Assembly: GCA_020722625.1 (NCBI GenBank)
Contig: DYKK01000006.1
Coordinates: 1-23,274, forward strand
DNA from: Anaeromyxobacter dehalogenans
GTDB taxonomy: Bacteria; Myxococcota_A; UBA9042; DTJE01
Direction of reading: 5' to 3'
DNA: 23,274 nt
The notes beneath the pieces were generated by a model. That model made no database searches and was not told the origin of the DNA. It saw only the letters and a list, made by a program, of their open reading frames with translations. This document shows, one piece after another, positions 16,601 through 23,274 of the stretch; position 1 is the first letter of the stretch; each line of letters starts with the position of its first letter. Position numbers and translations under genes: made by a program.

Positions 16601-17770
16601 ATGAAGACAGCGTACATCGTTTCGGCCGCCCGGACCGCAGTGGGCCGGGCCGTCAAGGGGACCCTGCGGAACGCCCGCCCCGAGTACCTGGGGGCGGTGG
16701 TCACGAAGGAGGCCGTGGCCCGTGTCCCGGGCCTGAAGCCCGACGAGGTGGACGACATCGTCTTCGGGTGCGCCATGCCCGAGGCGACCCAGGGCATGAA
16801 CATCTCCCGGATCATCGGGTTCAAGGCGGGGCTGCCGTACACGGTCCCGGCCATGACGGTCAACCGGTTCTGCTCGTCCGGGTTGCAGGCCATCGCGCTT
16901 GCGGCCCAGAACGTGATGTGCGGGTTCAACGACGTGATCGTCGCGGGCGGGGTCGAGTCCATGTCTCAGGTCCCGATGGGGGGTTACAACCTCCTGCCCG
17001 ACCCGGACCTCGTGGACGTGAACCCCGAGGTGTTCACGCCCATGGGCAACACGGCCGAGATCCTGGCCGAACGCTTCGGGATCACGCGCCAGGCCGCGGA
17101 CGAGTTCGCCCTCCGAAGTCATATGAACGCGGTGAAGGCGATTGACGCGGGCAAGTTCAAGGACGAGATCGTCCCCGTGGAGGTCAAGGACTACGCAACG
17201 GGCGAGAGGAAGGTCTTCGACGTGGACGAGGGCCCGCGCCGGGACACGACCCTGGAGGGCCTGGCGAAACTGAAGCCGGTGTTCAAGAAGGACGGCAGGG
17301 TCACGGCCGGCAACTCGTCGCAGATCAACGACGGCGCGGCGGCCGTGGTGGTGATGAGCGAGGAGGCGGTCCGCCGGTACGCAGTCAAGCCCATGGCCCG
17401 CTTCGTGAACTTCCAGGTCGCGGGCGTCCCGCCCGAGATCATGGGGATCGGACCCACCGAGGCCATTCCGAAACTGTTCCGGAAGACGGGGATGAAGGCC
17501 GCGGACGTCGGCGTGTATGAGATCAACGAGGCCTTCGCGTGCCAGGCCCTCTACTGCCTGGAGGAACTGGGACGGACCGTCGGCCTCGACGCCTCGCGGG
17601 TCAACCCCAACGGCGGGGCCGTGGCCCTGGGACACCCGTTGGGCTGCACCGGCGCCAAACTGACCGTCCAGGTCCTGTACGAGATGAGGCGCGAGAACCA
17701 CCAGTACGGCGTGGTCTCCATGTGCATCGGCGGCGGCATGGGCGCAGCCGGACTGTTCGAACTCGCCTGA
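16601..17770 (+). CDS. fadA: Acetyl-CoA C-acyltransferase (thiolase)
   Basis: This thiolase cleaves 3-ketoacyl-CoA with CoA to acetyl-CoA and a shortened acyl-CoA, the last step of beta-oxidation. It has 389 aa, normal for the family. The nucleophilic Cys91 is in NRFCSSGLQ, the catalytic His345 is in ALGHPLGCTG, and Cys375 is in CIGGGMGAAG. NEAFACQAL is the usual Asn-containing motif. ATG 16601 follows GGAGG by seven bases; a GTG at 16571 would add ten residues without a ribosome site. Its position after fadN, as in the fadN-fadA operon of Bacillus, supports a degradative rather than a biosynthetic thiolase. Confidence 0.95.
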   Translation: MKTAYIVSAARTAVGRAVKGTLRNARPEYLGAVVTKEAVARVPGLKPDEVDDIVFGCAMPEATQGMNISRIIGFKAGLPYTVPAMTVNRFCSSGLQAIALAAQNVMCGFNDVIVAGGVESMSQVPMGGYNLLPDPDLVDVNPEVFTPMGNTAEILAERFGITRQAADEFALRSHMNAVKAIDAGKFKDEIVPVEVKDYATGERKVFDVDEGPRRDTTLEGLAKLKPVFKKDGRVTAGNSSQINDGAAAVVVMSEEAVRRYAVKPMARFVNFQVAGVPPEIMGIGPTEAIPKLFRKTGMKAADVGVYEINEAFACQALYCLEELGRTVGLDASRVNPNGGAVALGHPLGCTGAKLTVQVLYEMRRENHQYGVVSMCIGGGMGAAGLFELA

Positions 17771-17797
17771 TCCCCTGGAAACCACGCCGGGGGTCCG

Positions 17798-19714
17798 ATG
17801 GTCGTGAACGACTCCCCGGGAACCCCGTCGCTCCACTGGCCGGTCCTCCTGGCCCTGCTCGGCGCGGGTCTGGTCTTCCACGTCCGCCTGGGGGGCCTGG
17901 AACCGGCCCTGTGGACGGACACGGTGTTCGACCAGCGGGCCGTGGCCGTGTGCCTCGCACAGGACCGGTGCCTCGACCGAGGCGTTCCCACGTCGGTCCC
18001 CGGACTGCGGCACGGGACGACCTGGCTGCACTGGAGGACCCTCGCCGAGCGGGCGGGCCTCGACCTCGCCGCGGTCCACGTCCTTCTGCACCTGGCCGGT
18101 GCCCTGACCTTCGTGCTGACGGCGCTCGCGGCCGCCCGGGTGGCCGGCCCGTGGGCGGGGGTCGGCGCGGCCCTGGTGCTGGCGTATGTCTATTCGTCCC
18201 ACGACTTTCAGCCGACCGTGGTCTATAACAACCGCATCCTCCCCCTGCTCGGGACCCTCGCGTGGGCCCTGTGCGTGGCGGCCCTGGCCACGCGGCACGT
18301 GGCGCCCCTGGTCCTGGCCGCCGCGGTCGGCGCGTTGACCACCGAGGTCCACATCGTATTCCTGCTGTTCGCGGCATGCCTTCTTGCGTCGGCGTTGTTG
18401 CTGCCACGACCCGGGAGGTCGCTGGCGGCCGTCCTCGGGACCTATGCAGCCCTGGTCGTGGCCCTCTCGCCCGGGACCTGGGCGAGCAACGCCGCAGGGA
18501 TCTGGCGGGGGATCGGTCCGTCCCCGTACACCGGAGGCCAGTTCATCTGGAGCCCCCTGGACACCGAGAGGGTCGGCCTCGTGGGGGTTGCGGCCCTCGC
18601 CGCGGGTCTGGTCGTCACCCGGGGCGAGCGGAGACGCCGGATCGCCGTGCTCCTGGCGTTCACGGCCCCGATCATGGTCGTCTTCGAGGCCGCGGTGTTC
18701 GGCGGGGTCACGACTCAGACCGACAAGTACCTCGGGGCGTGGCTGGGCGGGATCGCGGCCTCGCTGGCGTGCGGCGTCTCCGTTGCGGCGGACCGGGTCC
18801 GCGAGGTCCTCGGACGGACCTGGGTGGGAGCGCGAGGGTGCGCCGGTCTCCGGGGACCCCTCGGGACCGCGCTCCAGGCGTGCCTCGCGGCGGGCATCGC
18901 GTTCTGGCCCGGAGCGCGCCTGCGGGAATGGAAGGTCCCCGGCGACCTGCCGGGGATGACCATGGAGGACGCGCGCCGGGTCGCGGAGGCTGCGAGGTTT
19001 CACGGCTGGACCCTGGAACGAACCATTCCGAGGTTGCGGAGCCTCCTGGGCCACGACCTGATCCAGCTGATGCCCGTGGTGGCGCCCCGGGTGGAACCGG
19101 AAGGGGCGGTTTCCGGGGACCTGACCGCCCTGACCGTCCTGCGAGTTCGCCCTGCCTGGCTTCCCCCGGCGATGCCGCCCGGCTGGGAGGTCCTGGACCG
19201 AGGTCGCGAGTCCGTGTTGCTGGCCGTGTGGGCGCAGTCGTGGGTGGACTGGGACCGGTTCGAGGTCTGCCGCGTCCGCACCGGAGCCGACCCGGTTTGT
19301 CGAACGTCCGGATTCCTGGTCTCGAGACGACTCAAGGTCGAGGAGAACCAGGTCCTGCTGCCGGGCTGGCCCTGGCCGAACCCGGAGGCCGAGGAGGTGG
19401 AGGTCCGCCTGCGCGTCCGGTTCCCGCCGTCCGGAGGGGAGCAGTGGGTGTTCGTCCCGGTCCTGCTCCGGGGCTGCGCGGGGCGCGTGGTCGCCGTGCC
19501 CGGGGCCGGGTCCTCGATCGCGCCGGACGGGCGGTCCGCGGTGATCCGGGCCGACGGAGCGGAGGACGGGGGGACCCTGGCCCTCCGGTGGCGGGTCGGG
19601 GACCGTGACTGCTCGGCGTACGCCTGGCCTTACGGCATCCCCTTCTTCGTCGAGGCGCCCCCGGAGGACGCGCGTCTGCTCGAGGACCTCCTGTCGCACG
19701 GGGGGGGCCCGTGA
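17798..19714 (+). CDS. Polytopic integral membrane protein of unknown function
   Basis: The 638-aa protein has about ten hydrophobic segments between residues 14 and 370 and a soluble, probably extracytoplasmic C-terminal domain (about 380-638) rich in beta-type sequence. After the first membrane segment comes a large loop with LWTDTVFDQRAV (39-49). An acidic first loop on such a scaffold recalls GT-C lipid-linked glycosyltransferases, but I see no decisive motif and leave the function open. The C-terminal domain contains several Trp/Pro clusters (GWPWPNP at 523-529) and five Cys residues. It starts 27 nt after fadA on the same strand, so it may be transcribed with fadA. It overlaps the next gene by four bases. 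Base composition is like its neighbours. Confidence 0.75.
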   Translation: MVVNDSPGTPSLHWPVLLALLGAGLVFHVRLGGLEPALWTDTVFDQRAVAVCLAQDRCLDRGVPTSVPGLRHGTTWLHWRTLAERAGLDLAAVHVLLHLAGALTFVLTALAAARVAGPWAGVGAALVLAYVYSSHDFQPTVVYNNRILPLLGTLAWALCVAALATRHVAPLVLAAAVGALTTEVHIVFLLFAACLLASALLLPRPGRSLAAVLGTYAALVVALSPGTWASNAAGIWRGIGPSPYTGGQFIWSPLDTERVGLVGVAALAAGLVVTRGERRRRIAVLLAFTAPIMVVFEAAVFGGVTTQTDKYLGAWLGGIAASLACGVSVAADRVREVLGRTWVGARGCAGLRGPLGTALQACLAAGIAFWPGARLREWKVPGDLPGMTMEDARRVAEAARFHGWTLERTIPRLRSLLGHDLIQLMPVVAPRVEPEGAVSGDLTALTVLRVRPAWLPPAMPPGWEVLDRGRESVLLAVWAQSWVDWDRFEVCRVRTGADPVCRTSGFLVSRRLKVEENQVLLPGWPWPNPEAEEVEVRLRVRFPPSGGEQWVFVPVLLRGCAGRVVAVPGAGSSIAPDGRSAVIRADGAEDGGTLALRWRVGDRDCSAYAWPYGIPFFVEAPPEDARLLEDLLSHGGGP

Positions 19715-19980
19715 CCGGGGACCGCGCGCATCGGGCCGGTGTTTCGAGCCCTCGGCGGGCGTGGACCGCCCTGGCGACGGCGTTCCTCGCCTGCGTGGCG
19801 TGGACGCCGGCGTGTTCCGCGGAGCAAGGCCCCCCGCTCTACGAGATGCCCGCCTGGGCCGCGCTCGCGGTGGGCGTCCTCGAGGCCCTGATCGTCCTCG
19901 CGGGCCTGGTCGCGGCGGTGTGGACGCTCACCCGGTCCTCCGGGCGCGCTTCCAGGGCGCGCGACCCGTCCGCCATGTGA
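19711..19980 (+). CDS. Small membrane protein of unknown function
   Basis: The 89-aa product starts at a GTG within the GTGA that also ends the 638-aa membrane protein, a typical coupled junction. It has a basic N-terminus, a first hydrophobic segment at about 17-37 ending in a signal-peptidase-like A-C-S-A, and a second membrane helix at about 48-72. The C-terminus is basic and Ser/Arg rich. It may be a small partner of the upstream membrane protein. I recognise no family. It converges on the DUF134 gene with a 14-nt gap. Confidence 0.6.
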   Translation: MTGDRAHRAGVSSPRRAWTALATAFLACVAWTPACSAEQGPPLYEMPAWAALAVGVLEALIVLAGLVAAVWTLTRSSGRASRARDPSAM

Positions 19981-19994
19981 GCCGCGGCGGTCGT

Positions 19995-20396
19995 TCAGGC
20001 GCGGGACTCCCCCGACGAGGTGGTGTCCCCGCAGGAAGGACAGGCGGCCTTCCCGTCCCTGGGCGGGTGGATCCAGACGTGCCGGCACCGCGGGCAGTAC
20101 CGGGTCGCGTCCTTGGGCTCCAGTCCTTCGATCCTCAGCGCCCTGCCGCGCACGAGGGCCTCCGCGACCTTGCGCCGCCCGGATTCCAGCACCCGCGCGA
20201 AGGTCTGGCGCGACACGTGCATGGCCTCGGCGGCCTCCTGCTGGTAAAGACCTTCCAGGTCCGCCAGGCGGATCGCCTCGAACTCGTCCAGGTCCAGTTC
20301 GACCTCCTCGAGGTCGCTCATCGGGATGCCGCGGGGCTTGAAGTAGGTGGCCACCGGGGCAGCCGCGACGCGCCGCGGATTCTTGGGTCGGGCCAT
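19995..20396 (-). CDS. DUF134 (UPF0251) family DNA-binding protein
   Basis: The 133-aa protein starts with the family signature MARPKNPRRV and YFKPRGIP, followed by an acidic ELDLDEFEAIRLAD segment. A sigma-70 region-4-like helix-turn-helix lies at about 51-81 (QQEAAEAMHVSRQTFARVL). A zinc ribbon follows with Cys101/Cys104 and Cys119/Cys122. Proteins of this family often sit beside NifX-like and MinD-like genes in anaerobes and are presumed regulators. Here it is divergent from exactly such an operon, which makes it the likely local regulator. The frame remains open far upstream, but the family start is at 20396. The sensing function of the Cys ribbon is an inference. Confidence 0.88.
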   Translation of the reverse strand: MARPKNPRRVAAAPVATYFKPRGIPMSDLEEVELDLDEFEAIRLADLEGLYQQEAAEAMHVSRQTFARVLESGRRKVAEALVRGRALRIEGLEPKDATRYCPRCRHVWIHPPRDGKAACPSCGDTTSSGESRA

Positions 20397-20434
20397 GCCT
20401 TCACGCCCTCGGCGAACCGGGTCTCGCGAACCCG

Positions 20435-20463
20435 ATTGTATCCGATGCGGGAGGATCTCTAGA
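20435..20463 (-). promoter_or_regulatory. Putative promoter of the DUF134 gene
   Basis: On the minus strand TACAAT (20440-20435) is a 5-of-6 match to the -10 consensus. At 17 nt upstream the -35 position holds TCTAGA (20463-20458), a weak match, as expected for a promoter that needs or is limited by a bound protein. The AAAGGTTTCT element overlaps this -35. The transcript would start near 20428. Confidence 0.5.
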
Positions 20464-20470
20464 AACCTTT
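20461..20470 (-). promoter_or_regulatory. Candidate operator, copy facing the DUF134 gene
   Basis: AAAGGTTTCT on the minus strand overlaps the -35 position of the DUF134 promoter. The same ten bases occur on the plus strand at 20583-20592, in front of the divergent operon. The two copies form a perfect 10-bp inverted pair with 112 nt between them. The obvious candidate binder is the DUF134 protein itself. Confidence 0.45.
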
Positions 20471-20499
20471 GATCCGTCGGCTCTTCGCCCCCCTGCCCC

Positions 20500-20531
20500 T
20501 TGACTTCATTGTGGGCAAATGCCAATATCAT
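20500..20531 (+). promoter_or_regulatory. Possible promoter of the NifX/MinD operon
   Basis: TTGACT at 20500-20505 is a 5-of-6 -35 and TATCAT at 20526-20531 is a 5-of-6 -10, but the spacer is 20 nt, longer than standard. Long spacers are known for promoters remodelled by an activator. A small inverted repeat GGCA-AA-TGCC (20514-20523) lies within the spacer. I found no sigma-54 site. Confidence 0.4.
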
Positions 20532-20582
20532 TGCCGGCGGCCGGGGTTCGGGACACCGGTGTCCTGAACGGCCCGGACTTGG

Positions 20583-20592
20583 AAAGGTTTCT
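20583..20592 (+). promoter_or_regulatory. Candidate operator, copy facing the NifX/MinD operon
   Basis: AAAGGTTTCT lies in the leader of the operon, ending three bases before the AAAGGAGG ribosome site of the first gene. It is the inverted partner of the copy at 20461-20470. Its position would allow either DNA-level control or a role in the messenger RNA. Confidence 0.45.
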
Positions 20593-20607
20593 TGAAAGGA
20601 GGCGTTC

Positions 20608-20847
20608 ATGCCGAATCGAGACGGGACGGGGCCCCTGGGGCAGGGGCCGGGAACCGGGCGAGGCAGGGGACGGTGCGGGCAAGGGGCCCGGCGCGGGGGA
20701 CCCGGGCTCGGACAGGGAGGACCGCCGCACGGGGGAGGTCGAGGGCGGGGCTGGGGCGGCGGCCGCGGGCGTCGGACGGGTGGGTCCGTGCCCGCGGCGT
20801 TGTCGCAAGATTCCGCGGACCGGACGCGGGAGGAGGACGAACGATGA
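20608..20847 (+). CDS. DUF5320-like Gly/Arg-rich small protein
   Basis: The 79-aa product begins MPNRDGTGPLGQGPGTGRG, matching the M-P-x-x-D-G-T-G-P-x-G-x-G-P-x-T-G-R-G start of DUF5320 peptides found next to NifX/MinD clusters. Residues 7-58 are about half Gly, with many Arg and one Cys (Cys23). The tail is acidic. The family version is usually Met/Gly/Cys rich; here the Met residues of the signature are replaced (Leu10-Gly-Gln), which would remove possible metal-binding sulphurs. A strong AAAGGAGG site lies five to six bases upstream. Its stop overlaps the next start in ATGA. Function is unknown. Confidence 0.7.
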   Translation: MPNRDGTGPLGQGPGTGRGRGRCGQGARRGGPGLGQGGPPHGGGRGRGWGGGRGRRTGGSVPAALSQDSADRTREEDER

Positions 20848-21263
20848 GCGGTGGGACCATCATCGCGATCCCGGTGGACGAGGACGCGGGATTGGAGTCC
20901 GAGGTGTGCCCGCACTTCGGTCACGCGGCCGCGTTCGCCCTCGTCGAGGTGGAGGGAGGCCGGATCACGGCCTGCCGCGTGGTCGCGAACCCGATGGCCG
21001 ACCATCACCAACCGGGGGTGCTGCCGGGGTTCGTCCGGGACACGGGCGCAAACGTCCTGCTGGCGGGCGGTCTGGGTCCCAGGGCCGTGGACCTGTTGCA
21101 CGGATTCGGGATCGAGGTGGCCACCGGCGCCGAGGGATGCGTGCGCGACGCGGTCACGGCCTTCCTCGCCGGGGACATCAGCGGTGTCACGCCGTGCGAG
21201 CACGACCACGACCACGGCGGCGGCTGTCAAGAACACGGGCACCACGACGGAGGGCCGGCATGA
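20844..21263 (+). CDS. NifX/NifB-family (orange-protein-like) protein with His/Cys tail
   Basis: The 139-aa protein has the dinitrogenase iron-molybdenum cofactor biosynthesis fold: an IAIPVDEDAG start, CPHFGHAAAFALVEVEGG (22-39), and the LLAGGLGPRAVDLLHGFGIEV segment split over 72-92. Such proteins bind Mo-, Fe- or Cu-containing clusters; the Desulfovibrio orange protein carries a Mo-Cu-S cluster. The C-terminal tail (118-135) has six His and two Cys in an alternating pattern, a likely extra metal-binding segment. It overlaps both neighbours by four bases (ATGA at each junction). No nitrogenase genes are visible, so a role in nitrogen fixation is not implied. Confidence 0.88.
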   Translation: MSGGTIIAIPVDEDAGLESEVCPHFGHAAAFALVEVEGGRITACRVVANPMADHHQPGVLPGFVRDTGANVLLAGGLGPRAVDLLHGFGIEVATGAEGCVRDAVTAFLAGDISGVTPCEHDHDHGGGCQEHGHHDGGPA

Positions 21264-21604
21264 AGGTGGCGGTGTCGATCGAGGGAGGGCGCGACCTCCA
21301 GGCCGCGGTCTGTCCGACCTTCGGGCGCGCTCCCCGGTTCCTCGTCACGGACCTCGAGACCGGGGAGACGACGGTGGTCGAGAACACGGCCGCGTCGGGA
21401 GCCCACGGCGCCGGGAGCGGAGCCGCGGGCCTCCTGGTGCGGCTCGGCGTGAACGCCGTCCTCTCCGGGCGGTTCGGCCCCAAGGCGTTCGACGCCCTGG
21501 AGGCGGCTCGCATTGAAATGTTCGTCAGCACGAGCGACGTCAACGCCGCAACGGCCATCGAGCGCTTCCGGGCCGGCCTGCTCAAGAAGGCCTCCCGGCC
21601 GTGA
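21260..21604 (+). CDS. NifX/NifB-family (orange-protein-like) protein, second copy
   Basis: This 114-aa protein has the same fold as the preceding one but no His-rich tail. It starts MKVAVSIEGG, continues with CPTFGRAPRFLVTDLETGE (18-36) and has VLSGRFGPKAFDALEAARIEMF (67-88). The single Cys18 corresponds to Cys22 of the first copy. A Gly/Ala stretch (ASGAHGAGSGAAG, 45-57) replaces the His-containing loop. Two non-identical NifX-like proteins in tandem suggest a heteromeric cofactor carrier or separate carrier and acceptor roles. Translation is coupled to the gene before it by ATGA. Confidence 0.88.
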   Translation: MKVAVSIEGGRDLQAAVCPTFGRAPRFLVTDLETGETTVVENTAASGAHGAGSGAAGLLVRLGVNAVLSGRFGPKAFDALEAARIEMFVSTSDVNAATAIERFRAGLLKKASRP

Positions 21605-21630
21605 ACGGTCGCGCACACGGAGACATTGTG

Positions 21631-22479
21631 ATGAGAATCGCGGTCGCGAGCGGGAAGGGCGGGACCGGAAAGACGCTGGTCGCCACGTCTCTGGTCCTGC
21701 ACTGGGCGGCGCGCGGCGCCCGGGTCACCTATGTGGACGCCGATGTGGGGGAGCCCAACGGACACCTGTTCCTGAGGCCCGACATCGAGACCACGAGGCG
21801 GTTTTCGGTCCCCGTGCCCCGCCTCGAGGGGACGTGCGACGGCTGCGGACAGTGCCAGGAGGCCTGCGCCTTCCACGCGATCGTGGCGTTGGCGGACCGG
21901 GTACTGGTCTTCCCGGAGTTGTGCCATTCGTGCGGGGCCTGCACCCTCGCATGCCCACCGGGGGTGCTCCGGATGCGTCCACGGGAGGTCGGGACGATCC
22001 GCGAGGGCGGCACCGACGGCGTGCGGTTCCTGGACGGCGTCCTGGACGTGGGCGAGGCCCGCGCCACGCGCCTGATCGAGGGCGTGGTCACGACGGCCGG
22101 GTCCGGACGGGTCGTGGTGGACGCGCCGCCGGGGACGTCCTGTCCGGCGGTCAGCGCGGTCCGGGGGGCGGACCTCGCGGTGCTGGTCACGGAGCCGACG
22201 CCGTTCGGGTGGCACGACCTGGGGCTCGCCGTCCGGATGTGCCGGGGCCTGGGGGTGCCGCCGGTGGTGGTCTTGAACCGGGCCGACCTCGGAGACGGTG
22301 CGGACGCCGCGCTGGCGGCCCTGGATGTCCCCGTCATCGGACGCCTGTCCTTCGACCCTCGCATCGCGGAGGCGAGCGCTCGCGGGGAGGCGGCCATCGG
22401 GGTTGTGCCTGGATTCGCGGAGCAGGTGGCCCGGGTCGCGGACGCGATCGAGGGGTTCGCCCGGGAGGACCGGCCATGA
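21631..22479 (+). CDS. MinD-superfamily ATPase with inserted ferredoxin domain, first copy
   Basis: From ATG 21631 the protein has 282 aa. The deviant Walker A is ASGKGGTGKT (6-15), followed by VDADVGEPN (35-43). Inserted near residues 66-112 is a bacterial-type ferredoxin segment: Cys69/72/75/79 and Cys98/101/104/108, enough for two [4Fe-4S] clusters. The Walker B-like VVVDAPPGTSCP and a later VVVLNRAD (about 218-225) complete the ATPase. This type is thought to move or insert metal clusters using ATP and electrons. ATG 21631 has GGAG eight bases before it and gives the family start; a GTG at 21601, overlapping the previous stop, would add ten residues. It overlaps the next gene in ATGA. Confidence 0.9.
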   Translation: MRIAVASGKGGTGKTLVATSLVLHWAARGARVTYVDADVGEPNGHLFLRPDIETTRRFSVPVPRLEGTCDGCGQCQEACAFHAIVALADRVLVFPELCHSCGACTLACPPGVLRMRPREVGTIREGGTDGVRFLDGVLDVGEARATRLIEGVVTTAGSGRVVVDAPPGTSCPAVSAVRGADLAVLVTEPTPFGWHDLGLAVRMCRGLGVPPVVVLNRADLGDGADAALAALDVPVIGRLSFDPRIAEASARGEAAIGVVPGFAEQVARVADAIEGFAREDRP

Positions 22480-23274
22480 AGCAGGTCGTGATGCTGAGCG
22501 GCAAGGGCGGCACGGGCAAGACCTCGCTGGCGGCGGCCCTCGTCCAGGTCGCGGGACGGTGCGTGGCCGCGGACACGGACGTGGACGCGGCGAACCTCGC
22601 GCTCTTGCTGCCGGGGCAGGACGCCCCGTGGACGACCTTCCGGGCCGGCAGGCGCGCGCGGATCGACCCGGACGCCTGCAACGGGTGCCTGGTCTGCGCC
22701 GAGGTCTGTCCGTTCCACGCCATCCGGACGACGGCGTCCTGGATGCCCGAGGTCGTGACACTGGCGTGCGAGGGTTGCGGGATCTGCGCGCGGTCGTGCC
22801 CGGCCGACGCGATCCGGTTCGAGGAGCGCGAGGCCGGGGCCTGGACCGTGCGCCGCACCGCCTGGGGCCCCCTGGTGCATGCGGCCCTCGACGTGGGGGA
22901 GGACAACTCGGGCCGGCTCGTGGCCGAGGTCCGGAAGGAGGCGGCTCGGATCGCCTCGGAGGAGGGTCACGACCTGGTCATCGTGGATGGACCGCCCGGG
23001 ATCGACTGCCCGACCCACGCGGCGATCGGCGGGGTGGACCTGATGGTGGCGGTCACGGAACCGGGGGTCGCGGCGGCCCACGACCTCAAGCGGCTCTTGG
23101 ACCTGGCGCAGTGGTTTCGCGTCCCCGCCGCGATCGTGCTGAACAAGGCGGACCTCCACCCGCCGGCGGCGGCCGACCTGCGGGCGATGGCCGCGGCCCG
23201 GGGAGTACCGGTCCTGGCCACCCTGCCGTTCCGACCCGAGGTACCCCGCGCGCTCTCCGAGGGGCGAGGCCTGC
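22476..23274 (+). CDS. MinD-superfamily ATPase with inserted ferredoxin domain, second copy (cut by window end)
   Basis: The frame is open from ATG 22476 to the window edge, giving 266 residues without a stop, so only the last part is missing. It has the Walker A LSGKGGTGKTS (7-17), DTDVDAANL (33-41), and a ferredoxin segment with Cys68/71/74/78 and Cys98/101/104/108. The insertion sits in the same place with the same Cys spacing as in the first copy. VIVDGPPGIDCP and AIVLNKAD follow. The DVDAAN version of the post-P-loop motif differs from DVGEPN in the first copy, so the two are paralogues rather than a recent duplication. A heterodimer, as proposed for the two ATPases of the orange-protein complex, is plausible. 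Confidence 0.9.
   Translation, partial: MKQVVMLSGKGGTGKTSLAAALVQVAGRCVAADTDVDAANLALLLPGQDAPWTTFRAGRRARIDPDACNGCLVCAEVCPFHAIRTTASWMPEVVTLACEGCGICARSCPADAIRFEEREAGAWTVRRTAWGPLVHAALDVGEDNSGRLVAEVRKEAARIASEEGHDLVIVDGPPGIDCPTHAAIGGVDLMVAVTEPGVAAAHDLKRLLDLAQWFRVPAAIVLNKADLHPPAAADLRAMAAARGVPVLATLPFRPEVPRALSEGRGL

Noticed and set aside
14167..19699. Two minus-strand frames of 931 and 1063 aa opposite fadN, fadA and the membrane gene
   Set aside because: They are shadows of the same kind; the plus-strand proteins have intact motifs and proper ribosome sites.
20500..20545. A sigma-54 promoter for the NifX/MinD operon, as in Desulfovibrio orp operons
   Set aside because: GG and GC dinucleotides with the required -24/-12 spacing could not be found in TGGCAC-N5-TTGC form on either strand.

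Overview
The window is a very GC-rich bacterial chromosome segment. Third codon positions are almost all G or C, so many long open frames are shadows on the wrong strand. BamA and LolC/LolD show a diderm (Gram-negative) cell envelope. The gene content recalls high-GC deltaproteobacterial or related lineages: a lysS-lolC-lolD-bamA order, a FadN-type beta-oxidation protein, a B12-dependent ribonucleotide reductase and an orange-protein-like NifX/MinD cluster. The sequence alone does not fix the phylum. The oxygen-independent reductase and the NifX/MinD cluster suggest an anaerobic or facultative life.

Layout. 192-1061 (+) is a putative lipoprotein of unknown function. It converges on a minus-strand operon read right to left from a good sigma-70 promoter at 8737-8709: lysS, lolC, lolD, bamA, surE, apt. 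The junctions inside this operon range from a 1-bp overlap to a 28-nt gap. Upstream of it, 9076-10500 (-) encodes an RpoD-family sigma factor. This gene lies between two inverted copies of a non-coding repeat of about 135 bp (8811-8944 and 10783-10919).

From 10971 transcription turns to the plus strand. Two NrdR-box-like sites, a TTGACA promoter and a strongly structured leader precede nrdJ (11213-13975). A second promoter and hairpin-rich leader precede fadN (14158-16536) and fadA (16601-17770), which together can hydrate, oxidise and thiolytically cleave enoyl-CoA esters. Next come a 638-aa polytopic membrane protein and an overlapping 89-aa membrane protein, neither recognised.

The right end holds a compact metal-cofactor module. 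A DUF134 (UPF0251) DNA-binding protein on the minus strand is divergent from a plus-strand operon: DUF5320-like Gly/Arg-rich peptide, NifX-family protein with a His/Cys tail, second NifX-family protein, and two MinD-type ATPases with embedded 2x[4Fe-4S] ferredoxin segments. The last ATPase runs off the window. A 10-bp element (AAAGGTTTCT) is present once in front of each divergent arm and is a candidate operator. This module, the inverted repeats around the sigma-factor gene and the two structured leaders are the parts most worth following up.
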